From: a virus
IMG/VR virus record: IMGVR_UViG_3300025120_010946
Location: 1 to 64,000 of that record
Reading direction: 5' to 3' (one strand)
Length of the DNA stretch: 64,000 nt
Below, in pieces: positions 33,050-41,454 of the stretch. The notes beneath the pieces were generated by a model, which had not been told where the DNA came from, made no database searches, and saw only the letters and a list, made by a program, of their open reading frames with translations. The first letter of the stretch is position 1. The number at the start of each line of letters is the position of its first letter. The position numbers and the translations under genes are program-made.

Positions 33050-34051
33050 ATGGATTTCCTTAAAGAGATTGTAAAAGAGATTGGAGATGAGTACACCCAA
33101 CTGGCAGCAGACATCGACGAAACCGAAACTTACGTGGACACGGGTTCGTACATCTTTAACGGACTTTGTTCAGGTAGCATATTTGGTGGTGTATCTGGGA
33201 ATAAGATTACTGCCATTGCTGGCGAGTCTTCTACTGGCAAGACTTTCTTTAGTCTCGCTGTGGTTAAGAATTTTCTGGATAGTAATCCTGACGGTTACTG
33301 TTTGTACTTTGACACTGAAGCAGCAGTTAATAAGTCTCTTCTCACAAGTAGAGGGATTGATTTACAACGTTTCGTTGTAGTGAATGTAGTTACTGTTGAA
33401 CAATTCAGACAGAAAGCACTACAAGCTGTTGATATCTACCTTAAAACATCAGAGGAAGATAGGAAACCCTGTATGTTTGTGCTAGACTCTTTGGGTATGT
33501 TATCTACAGAGAAAGAGATTCGTGATGCTCTTGATGACAAACAGGTTCGTGATATGACTAAATCACAGTTGGTTAAAGGAGCTTTCAGAATGTTAACCCT
33601 GAAGTTGGGACAGGCTAAAATTCCAATGATTGTTACTAACCACACTTACGATGTTATTGGATCTTATGTACCTACGAAAGAAATGGGTGGAGGTAGTGGA
33701 CTCAAGTATGCTGCATCTACAATCATCTATCTCAGTAAAAAGAAAGAAAAGGATGGAACGGAAGTCGTTGGAAATCTTATCAAGGCTAAGACTGCTAAGT
33801 CGCGTTTAAGTAAAGAAAATAAAGATGTTACTGTTCGTCTTTTCTATGATGAGCGTGGACTTGATAAGTATTATGGTTTGCTGGAACTTGGAGAACTCGG
33901 TGGACTTTGGAAGAATGTGGCTGGACGCTATGAAATGGATGGCAAGAAAGTCTATGCTAAGGCAATTTACAAAGATCCAGAACAATATTTTACCCCAGAG
34001 ATAATGGAAAAACTGGATCAAATTGCTAGTGAAGAATTCAGTTATGGATAA
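33050..34051 (+). CDS. uvsX: UvsX recombinase
   Basis: A 333-residue RecA-family recombinase. Walker A is GESSTGKT (58-65), Walker B is around FVLDSLGM, and a C-terminal part holds TNHTYDVIGSYVPTKEMGGGSGL, the L2-like region of T4 UvsX. It catalyses strand invasion for recombination-dependent replication, loaded by UvsY (14670). Its end overlaps the gp41 start by 8 bases. Confidence 0.96.
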   Translation: MDFLKEIVKEIGDEYTQLAADIDETETYVDTGSYIFNGLCSGSIFGGVSGNKITAIAGESSTGKTFFSLAVVKNFLDSNPDGYCLYFDTEAAVNKSLLTSRGIDLQRFVVVNVVTVEQFRQKALQAVDIYLKTSEEDRKPCMFVLDSLGMLSTEKEIRDALDDKQVRDMTKSQLVKGAFRMLTLKLGQAKIPMIVTNHTYDVIGSYVPTKEMGGGSGLKYAASTIIYLSKKKEKDGTEVVGNLIKAKTAKSRLSKENKDVTVRLFYDERGLDKYYGLLELGELGGLWKNVAGRYEMDGKKVYAKAIYKDPEQYFTPEIMEKLDQIASEEFSYG

Positions 34052-35417
34052 TGTTGAATTTTTAGTTCTTAGAAACTTACTTCATAATGAGGAATATGTC
34101 CGTAAGGTAATTCCGTTTATAAAATCAGATTACTTTGAGAATCGTAGTCAAAAGGTTGTATACGAAGAGATTCTTAAGTTTGTAGAGCAATACAATAAAC
34201 CAGTTACCAAAGAAATTCTTTGTATCGAAACAGAGAAGCGTCAGGATATCACTGATAGTGATTTTAAAGAAATTACCCAACTCATTTCTTCATTAGAAGA
34301 AGCACCTACAGAGTTTGAATGGTTAATATCTACTACTGAAAAGTGGTGTCGCGATCGTGCTATCTATTTGGCACTGATGGAATCTATTTACATTGCTGAT
34401 GGTAATGATGAAAAGAAAAATAGAGATGCCATTCCAACTATTTTATCAGATGCTTTAGCAGTATCATTTGACAGCCATGTAGGACATGATTACCTTGAAG
34501 ATTATGAGGCAAGATATGAATCTTATCATAGGAAGGAAGATAAGATCCCGTTTGATCTTGACTATTTTAATAAAATTACGAAGGGTGGTTTGCCGAATAA
34601 AACACTTAACATTGCTCTCGCTGGCACTGGTGTCGGCAAAAGTTTGTTTATGTGCCATATGGCAGCTTCCTCACTCTTGGGAGGGAAAAACGTATTATAC
34701 ATCACGCTTGAAATGGCTGAGGAGAAAATTGCGGAGCGAATTGATGCTAACCTTCTTAATGTTAACATCCAGGAGATAACTGATCTACCTAAACAGATGT
34801 TTGAAAGCAAGGTAACAAAACTTGCTGAGAAGACTCAAGGCACTCTTATAATTAAAGAGTATCCAACTGCTAGTGCTCATGCTGGACATTTCCGTGGACT
34901 TCTTAATGAACTCGCTATTAAGAAATCATTTCGTCCTGACATTATTTTCATTGATTACCTTAATATATGTGCTTCCAGCAGGTATCGCGGAAACAGCAAT
35001 GTCAATTCATATTCATATATTAAAGCGATTGCTGAAGAGCTTAGAGGACTCGCTGTCGAAGCGAAAGTACCTATCGTATCTGCCACCCAGACTACCCGTT
35101 CTGGTTATGGCAGCTCTGATGTGGAGCTTACTGATACTAGTGAGTCCTTTGGCTTGCCTGCTACTGCTGATCTTATGTTTGCCCTTATTTCAACTGAAGA
35201 ACTCGAATCCTTGGGACAGATTATGGTGAAGCAATTGAAGAATCGATATAATGATGCAAATGTCAATAAGAGATTTATGGTTGGTATTGATCGTTCTAAG
35301 ATGCGTCTTTACGATTGTGAACAGTCGGCGCAGAATGATGTGGTTGACAGTGGGCAAGAAGAAGAGTATAATTATGATGAAAAACCTAAAAAATCATTTG
35401 AGGGATTTAAGTTTTGA
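34044..35417 (+). CDS. 41: Replicative helicase gp41
   Basis: A 457-residue DnaB-type hexameric helicase, taking ATG 34044 within the end of uvsX (an in-frame TTG 34023 is less likely). Walker A is AGTGVGKS (193-200), Walker B lies in IIFIDYLNI, and RecA-fold motifs ATQTTRSGYGSSDVELTDTS and KNRYNDANVNKRF follow. It moves 5'-3' on the lagging strand with primase gp61. The C-terminal tail is acidic then basic (YDEKPKKSFEGFKF). Confidence 0.96.
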   Translation: MDNVEFLVLRNLLHNEEYVRKVIPFIKSDYFENRSQKVVYEEILKFVEQYNKPVTKEILCIETEKRQDITDSDFKEITQLISSLEEAPTEFEWLISTTEKWCRDRAIYLALMESIYIADGNDEKKNRDAIPTILSDALAVSFDSHVGHDYLEDYEARYESYHRKEDKIPFDLDYFNKITKGGLPNKTLNIALAGTGVGKSLFMCHMAASSLLGGKNVLYITLEMAEEKIAERIDANLLNVNIQEITDLPKQMFESKVTKLAEKTQGTLIIKEYPTASAHAGHFRGLLNELAIKKSFRPDIIFIDYLNICASSRYRGNSNVNSYSYIKAIAEELRGLAVEAKVPIVSATQTTRSGYGSSDVELTDTSESFGLPATADLMFALISTEELESLGQIMVKQLKNRYNDANVNKRFMVGIDRSKMRLYDCEQSAQNDVVDSGQEEEYNYDEKPKKSFEGFKF

Positions 35418-35785
35418 ACGGTTACTATTCGGTATTTAATCCCAGAGGTGAAAAAATTGCTGATTGTGGTAGTCAAAAAGATGCTGTCAATCTTCTCAAT
35501 ATGAGAAACAATAGATGGGAAGGACATTACTATATGTTTAATCCCCTTCCCGGTGATATAGTAGATATGAGTCCTTCTAAATCTTTTCCAACAAATAGTA
35601 TTGTAGTAGCCGATGGTTATAGCAGTAAAGATATCGTCGTTAATATGGACGGCGGTGTTGGTGGTAGTTGGAAAGAAGTTTCTGATGAAGAATTTGACGT
35701 GATGTTTCCTGATCAAAAACTATCAACCCAACAATCTCTCCCTGAAAATCAACAACAACCATTCACCCCCGAATATCAAGGATAA
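35414..35785 (+). CDS. Hypothetical protein after gp41
   Basis: A 123-residue ORF from TTG 35414 overlapping the gp41 stop (TTGA). The N-terminus NGYYSVFNPRGEKIADCGSQ reads like a small beta domain. A long polar, Gln/Pro-rich tail ends the protein. The next ATG would remove 28 residues, so the coupled TTG is preferred. No family is recognised. Confidence 0.5.
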   Translation: MNGYYSVFNPRGEKIADCGSQKDAVNLLNMRNNRWEGHYYMFNPLPGDIVDMSPSKSFPTNSIVVADGYSSKDIVVNMDGGVGGSWKEVSDEEFDVMFPDQKLSTQQSLPENQQQPFTPEYQG

Positions 35786-36270
35786 TGGATAGACTCCAAC
35801 TTAAAATTGAAGCAAACTCACCTTATAATGATGGGTGGACTAAAGAATTTTATCGCGAACAATTAAAAAAGAAAACTATGAACAATTACACTGAATTTGT
35901 TAAGCAAACTACCAGTGCTCCAAGTCTTGATTATGCAGTCATGGCAAATCGATTGGCAGAACTTGAAGCGAATGGAGTTAATACTACTCAACTCTTAACT
36001 GCTGCTCTTGGGTTATCTGCAGAAGCAGGTGAGTTTACTGAAGTTGTAAAGAAGATTGTTTTTCAGGGTAAACCTTATAGTGAAGATAATGTCTTTCATA
36101 TGAAACGTGAACTGGGTGATATCTGTTGGTATCTTGCTCAAGCATTCATGGCATTGGACACCAACTTTGATGAGATTCTTGATATGAATATTGAGAAACT
36201 CTCTGCTAGATATCCTGAGGGAACTTTTGATGCGTATTATTCTGAAAACCGTAAGGAAGGTGATGTCTGA
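35785..36270 (+). CDS. mazG: MazG-like nucleotide pyrophosphohydrolase
   Basis: A 161-residue protein. The MazG-type core (about 65-145) has ALGLSAEAGEFTEVVKK with the E-x-x-E/E-x-x-x-K helix, then HMKRELGDICWYLAQ with the E-L-G-D motif, then the KLSARYPEGTF tail found in phage MazG-like proteins. The first ~45 residues are an extra polar segment. Cyanophage MazG has been proposed to hydrolyse ppGpp or damaged NTPs; later biochemical work favoured dNTP substrates. It sits in the replication operon, next to gp41. Confidence 0.85.
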   Translation: MDRLQLKIEANSPYNDGWTKEFYREQLKKKTMNNYTEFVKQTTSAPSLDYAVMANRLAELEANGVNTTQLLTAALGLSAEAGEFTEVVKKIVFQGKPYSEDNVFHMKRELGDICWYLAQAFMALDTNFDEILDMNIEKLSARYPEGTFDAYYSENRKEGDV

Positions 36271-36389
36271 TGGATAGTGCAGTTCATGCATGGAATACTA
36301 TGAGTTACGGAGAAGGATTTCTTTTCTCCGTTTGGTTATTGGGAATGTATTTTATTAAACTAAAAATGGATCAGAGGTTTGGAAGATGA
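36270..36389 (+). CDS. Micro membrane protein
   Basis: A 39-residue ORF whose ATG overlaps the mazG stop (TGATG) and whose stop overlaps the next ATG. It holds one hydrophobic segment, EGFLFSVWLLGMYFIKL, and a short basic end, so it is probably a single-pass membrane peptide. Its overlaps on both sides support translation. Confidence 0.45.
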   Translation: MDSAVHAWNTMSYGEGFLFSVWLLGMYFIKLKMDQRFGR

Positions 36390-36580
36390 ATATTAAATTA
36401 GGACTGCGTGAAGCAGCAGCACTCAGGCAGTCTTTGTATCTTCAAACTAAAGATGACTCTTTCGAATTTCCTTCTGAACGTGTCAGAGAATTGAGAGGAA
36501 TAATTTTAAAACTTGACTCTGAAATTGAAGTAGAACTTGAAAAACAACAGGACACTAAAGATGAAACTACTAACACTTGA
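36386..36580 (+). CDS. Small helical hypothetical protein
   Basis: A 64-residue charged protein starting with a 4-base overlap to the micro membrane gene. It has Leu/Glu/Arg heptad-like spacing through about residues 5-52 (LREAAALRQSL, VRELRGIILKLDSEIEVELE), suggesting a coiled coil. Function unknown. Confidence 0.5.
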   Translation: MNIKLGLREAAALRQSLYLQTKDDSFEFPSERVRELRGIILKLDSEIEVELEKQQDTKDETTNT

Positions 36581-36785
36581 GGATTATCAAAAGGCTGGAG
36601 AAACGTTCTGGCCTAAGTATTGGTACGTATCTAAAGAACTTGGTGAAAATGCAAAACCAGAACAAGTTCTTAAAGTTATGGAAGCAGTCGGTGGACTTGC
36701 GTTAAAACTTGCTCTAGAGCAAAAAGAAAAAGAAGGTCCATTCGGATTTAATAAAAAGAAGGAAGATGATTCAGACAGCAACTGA
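36561..36785 (+). CDS. Small hypothetical protein
   Basis: A 74-residue protein, taking ATG 36561 (MKLLTLEDYQKAGETFWPK) over an upstream in-frame ATG at 36537 because AGGACA lies upstream at ribosome-binding distance and the N-terminus reads better. It overlaps the previous gene by 20 bases and the next by 20. It has a helical middle and a charged KKKEDDSDSN tail. Confidence 0.5.
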   Translation: MKLLTLEDYQKAGETFWPKYWYVSKELGENAKPEQVLKVMEAVGGLALKLALEQKEKEGPFGFNKKKEDDSDSN

Positions 36786-37017
36786 CAGAATAGAAGTACC
36801 AGAAGGTGCTAACTTGATTGATGATGTTTTTTATGTTTGGAAAACTAGGTATGGATTGTATTCGTCAATGACTAAGCAAGGTCGTCATATGATGACTGGT
36901 GCTACCGAAGATGGTGTTACTGTATTGACACGTTGGCACCTTAAGTGTGAGCAAGATGGTACGTTAGAACAATATACTAGAGTTGTTGGTGATTCTTTTG
37001 TTGGAGTAAAACTCTAA
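36766..37017 (+). CDS. Small hypothetical protein
   Basis: An 83-residue protein overlapping its neighbour by 20 bases. It has beta-like segments (FYVWKTRYGLYSSM, VTVLTRWHLKCEQDG) and no motif I recognise. It is the last gene of the gp43-to-mazG run; its stop lies in a late-type CTAAATA that opens the next block. Confidence 0.5.
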   Translation: MIQTATDRIEVPEGANLIDDVFYVWKTRYGLYSSMTKQGRHMMTGATEDGVTVLTRWHLKCEQDGTLEQYTRVVGDSFVGVKL

Positions 37018-37020
37018 ATA
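37014..37020 (+). promoter_or_regulatory. Late promoter element CTAAATA
   Basis: CTAAATA overlaps the preceding stop and lies 9 bases before the ATG at 37030, marking the switch from replication genes to the second late block. The short spacing means the leader would be very short. Confidence 0.45.
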
Positions 37021-37029
37021 GTTAAAAAA

Positions 37030-38208
37030 ATGGCTACTGGTGTAAAGGAAGGTAGTATAATCGAAGGGATCATGGCGATGTATATTGCCATGATCTTTGC
37101 TGACCCTGATGATGGGGAGAACATGCAAAAAGTAAAATCAAATATAAGTAAACTTAGAAAAGAAACAGTATTGTTGGAGAACATTAAACCAAGAATTGGT
37201 ATCAAAAGATTGTTCCCCCAAGATGATCCATTGGGATATGAAATTGCCCCTGGTAATAGTAATCTCAATCCTAACATGTCTAATGGGCAACCATATTTTA
37301 TTCAGCAGAGAGGTGATAATCCTGCCGATTACATTCAAGTTGGATTGGAAGTTTATCTCAAACCTGCAGAAGTTTATCCTGGATTTGGTGATGAATATTC
37401 TAAGTATGTTGAAGAAAAAAGAGATTATGGAAAATTAGCAAAAAAAGTAGATAATCTAATTGCGTCTAGAGGATCTATTCTTTTTAGAAGACTAATCATC
37501 GCAAAGAAAAAATTTCTTTTAAATAAAGAAACTGATGTCATAAGGTATAATGTTTTAGCTGACGGAGTAACCGGAGAGCAAGCAGATGGTAATGTCAAAG
37601 CGGATATCATTGTAACTATTTTTGCTAATGGGCGAGAATTAATTAAAGATCAAATCAATATCTCTGTCAAGAGCGACTCATCAACTGTTGCCAACCTTGG
37701 AGTCATTAAAGGTTTGGAAGCAATGTATTCAGTCATTTCTCCCAGAGGAAAAACAGCAGTAAAAGCAAATACATTATTGGCAAATATTAAGGCTGCCAAA
37801 AGAGATGCGAAACTTCAATATGTTTCTGCATTATTTGAATTACTTTCTGATAATTTAGTTAATAGTGATGATCCAAAATTTACTGATAGAGCTTTTAATT
37901 TTATAGAGGAAGCGATCTTTGGAGATGATATGGCACAGGTTGTTGATGTAAAATCCTCTGGTGGTAAAGTAAAAGAAATGCAACCAGGACAATTTGCAGC
38001 GTATAGAAAATATGGAGATAAAGGGAAACCAATTAAATTGGTTGCAAAGAAAATGGCAGGTGATATTAGAATAATGCCAAAAGGAGAATCTAATAGTAAT
38101 AATTTTATTTTTAAATTTAGATTTAAGAAAAGAAACTATAAAGATGGATCGGGACAATATGTAGATAAAATTATGATTGAGACAGGCAAACTCACTTACG
38201 CTAAATAA
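37030..38208 (+). CDS. Hypothetical protein, possible PD-(D/E)XK-like nuclease
   Basis: A 392-residue protein with a hydrophobic N-terminal helix (GIMAMYIAMIFADP) and a basic C-terminal part (FKFRFKKRNYKDG). A central stretch, ADIIVTIFANG then INISVKSDSS (D192, S212-V-K214), has the strand-strand layout of PD-(D/E)XK nucleases, with Ser replacing the usual Glu. That is suggestive, not proof. It lies just before the capsid-targeted nucleotidyltransferase gene and starts near a late element, so it may be a virion or internal protein. Not otherwise recognised. Confidence 0.5.
   Translation: MATGVKEGSIIEGIMAMYIAMIFADPDDGENMQKVKSNISKLRKETVLLENIKPRIGIKRLFPQDDPLGYEIAPGNSNLNPNMSNGQPYFIQQRGDNPADYIQVGLEVYLKPAEVYPGFGDEYSKYVEEKRDYGKLAKKVDNLIASRGSILFRRLIIAKKKFLLNKETDVIRYNVLADGVTGEQADGNVKADIIVTIFANGRELIKDQINISVKSDSSTVANLGVIKGLEAMYSVISPRGKTAVKANTLLANIKAAKRDAKLQYVSALFELLSDNLVNSDDPKFTDRAFNFIEEAIFGDDMAQVVDVKSSGGKVKEMQPGQFAAYRKYGDKGKPIKLVAKKMAGDIRIMPKGESNSNNFIFKFRFKKRNYKDGSGQYVDKIMIETGKLTYAK
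38201..38207 (+). promoter_or_regulatory. Late promoter element CTAAATA
   Basis: CTAAATA overlaps the stop of the preceding gene and lies 22 bases before the ATG at 38230. Confidence 0.5.
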
Positions 38209-38229
38209 GATATAGGAAATCATATATAA

Positions 38230-39519
38230 ATGAAAAGTTTCTTCCAGTTCCTTAGTGAAGCGGAATCACAAGCTGCAACACAGGCGAGAAAACTTGGACT
38301 AAAGGGCGACGGACATGGCGGTTGGTTAAATCGTTCTGGGGAGTTTGTTGCTAAAACAGAAGATGGTAAATTAAAATTCTTTAATAAAAATCAGAAACCA
38401 GGTAAAGATCCAGATCAAACTCCAAATACAAAGAAAGTAACTCCGGTTCTCAAGACAAAAACAATGTCTGTGAACAAAGAACCACAAAGTAAAAAGAAAG
38501 GTGGTGAAGAGGAGACTGGTGGTGAAAAAAAGGCAAATAGTGATACCCTCACTCTTGCTTTTGGTAGATTTAATCCTCCTACCGTAGGGCATGAAAAATT
38601 ATTTCAGATGGCTAAGAGAACATCTGAGGGTGGAGATTTAAAAATTTACCCATCTAGGACACAAGACGCGAAGAAAAATCCTCTTGATGCTGACATGAAA
38701 GTTTCTTATATGAAAAAAATGTTCCCTGACTTTGAAGAGAACATTATTAATGATGACGAGATGCGATCTATTTTTAATGTACTTCAAACTGCTGATGGTG
38801 AATATAAAAATGTAAATATCATTGTTGGATCTGATCGTCAATCAGAGTTTGAAAGTCTTGCTACAAAGTATAATGGTGAGTTGTATAATTTTGATAACAT
38901 CCGTGTTGTTTCTGCTGGAGCAAGAGACTCTGACGCTGATGGTGTGGAGGGAATGTCTGCATCAAAGATGAGAAAAGCAGTAATTGATGATGACTATGAA
39001 GAATTTAAAAAAGGAGTTCCTAAGTCAGTTGCTGATGCTGATACACAATCACTATATGATGCAGTTCGTTCAGGAATGAAAATTAAGAAACAAAAAGTCA
39101 CTGCTGAAATGTGGGAGATTGCTCCTAAGTATGATCAAAGGGGATTAAGAGAACAATATGTAAATGGATTTATTTACAAAATGGGTGACATTGTTGAAAA
39201 TCTTAATACCGGATTGATTGGTAAGATTATTCGTAGAGGGACAAATCATCTTATTTGTGTGACTGAGCAAGAATATATGTTTAAATCTTGGATTCGTGAT
39301 GTAATGGAATACACTGAGAAGTCTATGAATAGAAGAATGAGATTGCCTGGAAAACCCAACACCCTTATTGGAACTGGTGGATATTACAAAACTGCTGTTG
39401 CAGCAACTCCAGGATCTCAAGAGGGAGCAAAAAATGTTGCTCCTGGTGGGAAAGTATATAACGGATATTCTAATTCTCTTAAGTTCATAAATAAGTACAA
39501 AGCTAAAAGTAGTAGATAG
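38230..39519 (+). CDS. Capsid-targeted nucleotidyltransferase-like protein
   Basis: A 429-residue protein in three parts. Residues 1-10 (MKSFFQFLSE|A) match the T4 internal-protein targeting peptide and end in an L-S-E|A gp21 site. Then follows KLGLKGDGHGGWLNRSGEFVA and a basic linker. The nucleotidyltransferase core begins AFGRFNPPTVGHEKL (111-125, T118-V-G-H121) and ends SASKMRKAV, the ISSTxxR-like motif of NMN/pantetheine-phosphate adenylyltransferases. A C-terminal 130-residue region is unassigned. I infer packaging into the head and delivery to the host with the DNA. The substrate is unknown. Confidence 0.75.
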   Translation: MKSFFQFLSEAESQAATQARKLGLKGDGHGGWLNRSGEFVAKTEDGKLKFFNKNQKPGKDPDQTPNTKKVTPVLKTKTMSVNKEPQSKKKGGEEETGGEKKANSDTLTLAFGRFNPPTVGHEKLFQMAKRTSEGGDLKIYPSRTQDAKKNPLDADMKVSYMKKMFPDFEENIINDDEMRSIFNVLQTADGEYKNVNIIVGSDRQSEFESLATKYNGELYNFDNIRVVSAGARDSDADGVEGMSASKMRKAVIDDDYEEFKKGVPKSVADADTQSLYDAVRSGMKIKKQKVTAEMWEIAPKYDQRGLREQYVNGFIYKMGDIVENLNTGLIGKIIRRGTNHLICVTEQEYMFKSWIRDVMEYTEKSMNRRMRLPGKPNTLIGTGGYYKTAVAATPGSQEGAKNVAPGGKVYNGYSNSLKFINKYKAKSSR

Positions 39520-39521
39520 CC

Positions 39522-41030
39522 ATGCCTAATGGAATCGGTAAGAACCCCCTTGATGATATTTCAAAGGTATACTTACAAACTGTGCGTGAATCTTACAAAG
39601 TAGAACCACCTCAGGAGAAGTTAAAAACTGATCGTGATATGTTCAATATCCCTAAGGATGAACAGAAAGCTGCTAAAGAACGTTTGTTAGCGAAGGCTGC
39701 TGCTAAACGTGAAAAGATGAAAGTGGAAGCACTTGATCCTGTAGGTAAAGAAGATGGTGATGTTGATAATGATGGAGACAAAGATAAATCAGATAATTAT
39801 TTGTTAAAACGTCGTAAGGCAATTGCCAAAGCGATGAAAACTCGTAAGGAAGAGATTGAAGTTGAAGAGGGTTTCAAGGAACTCTCAAGAGATAAGAGAA
39901 ACAAGATGTTCCGTAAGGCAGGTAACCTGTCACGTACAGCACTACAAGGTGGTGATGAAGGAACTGAGGCAGGCAAAAAATCTGGTAAGATTGTCAAGGC
40001 ACTGAACAAGGATGCTGAAAAGAATAATAGAAATGATGTGAAGAATGAGGAAGTTGAGCAGGTAGATGAGAATCGTCGTGCTGCCGCCGCTGCTGGTGGA
40101 TATAAGGATGACTCCAAGAAACAGACTGATCCTTCTAAGGATGGGTTCACTGGTATCTCTGGTAGCATCAAAGATATTATGAGACAAAATAAAGAGATTG
40201 AAAAAAGAAATAAAATGAAGAAGGAAAGTTACTCCAGTTGGAGGAATGATCTTCGTGAAATAATGGATGATGAAGAAAGTGGTAAAAAAATTAAAGAGAA
40301 GAAAGTAAAAAATAAAGTAATCATCAACCCTAAACTTGGAGAAGCAATACAAGAAATTGGTGGCACTCTGATTGAGTCAATCAAAGAAGAAGATTTTGAT
40401 GATATTGTTGAAAGTGTTTATCTTGAATTAATTGGTGAAGGATATTCAAATGATGATGTTGAAGAGGCGATTGAGTTTGCTCTAACTGAACAACTTAATG
40501 AAGTAAGTGATAGTTACTATGATTCTGCTGTAAAAACATCTAAAGATGCAGATGCTAAGAATAAAAGAGCGGAAATGATGAAGAGAGTTAAAGGACGCCT
40601 TAAATTTATGAAGAGAAGGGCTGGAGAAGTTGCTGGTAATGTTAAAAAGAAAGCTGCCACCGCAGCAGTTGATGTTGCCTTCGCTGCCGATGCAGCAAAG
40701 GACAAGGTAAAGAGTGCTGCCTCTACTGCTAAGAAGAGAGTTGCTGATGCACCCAAAGTTGCTAAAGCAGGTATCAAGAGTAGAATTAAAAAAGCAGCAT
40801 TGGGCGTTGCAAAACGCATGGGTGAAGAGACTGAAGATTCCTTGAAAGATCGTCGCATGGAACGTGGTGGTGTTGACGGCAACAACCGTTACAAGAGTGC
40901 TACTAAAAATGTTGCTATGGGTGGTGGAAAGAAAAAACCCTATGATGGTATGTCTGCACTTGAGAAAGTAAAGGCAAGCATCCGTGCCAAGCATGGACAG
41001 GGTGCTATCATGGATACCAAGAAGAAGTAA
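39522..41030 (+). CDS. Lys/Glu-rich virion-type protein with Asp-rich loop
   Basis: A 502-residue, very charged protein, mostly helical. Residues about 79-93 hold DGDVDNDGDKDKSDN, a calcium-loop-like (dockerin/EF-hand-type) motif followed by YLLKRRKAIAKAMKTRKEE; both recur in cyanophage virion proteins. The C-terminal third is Lys/Ala-rich (KKKAATAAVDVAFAADAAKDK), resembling DNA-condensing proteins. Several L-x-E sites are possible gp21 targets. It follows the capsid-targeted gene by two bases, so an internal head protein is a fair inference. Not recognised as a named family. Confidence 0.55.
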   Translation: MPNGIGKNPLDDISKVYLQTVRESYKVEPPQEKLKTDRDMFNIPKDEQKAAKERLLAKAAAKREKMKVEALDPVGKEDGDVDNDGDKDKSDNYLLKRRKAIAKAMKTRKEEIEVEEGFKELSRDKRNKMFRKAGNLSRTALQGGDEGTEAGKKSGKIVKALNKDAEKNNRNDVKNEEVEQVDENRRAAAAAGGYKDDSKKQTDPSKDGFTGISGSIKDIMRQNKEIEKRNKMKKESYSSWRNDLREIMDDEESGKKIKEKKVKNKVIINPKLGEAIQEIGGTLIESIKEEDFDDIVESVYLELIGEGYSNDDVEEAIEFALTEQLNEVSDSYYDSAVKTSKDADAKNKRAEMMKRVKGRLKFMKRRAGEVAGNVKKKAATAAVDVAFAADAAKDKVKSAASTAKKRVADAPKVAKAGIKSRIKKAALGVAKRMGEETEDSLKDRRMERGGVDGNNRYKSATKNVAMGGGKKKPYDGMSALEKVKASIRAKHGQGAIMDTKKK

Positions 41031-41230
41031 TGCCTGCCGTATCAAAGGCACAGCAAAGGTTTATGGGTATGGTTTATGCCACCAAGAAAGGTGACATGAC
41101 TAACCCTTCTCCTGAGGTTGCCCAAGCAGCAGCATCCATGAAGAAGAGTGATGCGAAAGACTTTGCATCAACTAAGCATAAAGGACTTCCTAAAAAGAAA
41201 TCTCTTAAGGAGTTTTTAGAGAATATATAG
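41030..41230 (+). CDS. DUF3008-type small basic protein
   Basis: A 66-residue protein opening MPAVSKAQQRFMGMVYATKKG, then SPEVAQAAASMKKSDAKDFASTKHKGLPKK. This is the full layout of DUF3008, a short basic family common in phages and some bacteria. The C-terminus SLKEFLENI resembles the core of the capsid-targeting peptides in this window. It shares a base with the preceding stop. Possibly nucleic-acid binding or virion-packaged; the function is not known. Confidence 0.75.
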   Translation: MPAVSKAQQRFMGMVYATKKGDMTNPSPEVAQAAASMKKSDAKDFASTKHKGLPKKKSLKEFLENI

Positions 41231-41251
41231 TATTAGTAATTGAGATTTACC

Positions 41252-41452
41252 ATGCTTGCATTTTTACTTCCCTTGGCATCAAAAATTATTACTGATGCTA
41301 TTAATAAAATTCCTGAGAATGAAGAACTCGGTGAGAAAATGGTTGAGATCTGTCTTGTTATTCTTGCTAAGGCAGTTAAGTTAACCAAGACTGATATGGA
41401 TGATCAACTCTTAGAAGTTGTAACAAAGGCGATTAAATCGAGAGAAGAATAA
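41252..41452 (+). CDS. Small amphipathic/membrane-associated protein
   Basis: A 66-residue protein from ATG 41252 (TTG 41240 would add four residues). A hydrophobic N-terminal segment, MLAFLLPLASKIITDAI, and a second one, MVEICLVILAKAVKL, are separated and followed by charged residues. That pattern fits a small membrane-bound or amphipathic helical protein; a holin-like role is one possibility without further support. Just before the late promoter at 41455. Confidence 0.5.
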   Translation: MLAFLLPLASKIITDAINKIPENEELGEKMVEICLVILAKAVKLTKTDMDDQLLEVVTKAIKSREE

Positions 41453-41454
41453 AT

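Noticed and set aside
40482-41051. A 189-codon minus-strand open frame opposite the Lys-rich protein
   Set aside because: It is Cys/Phe/Leu-rich as expected from the complement of Lys/Glu codons; every convincing gene here is on the plus strand.
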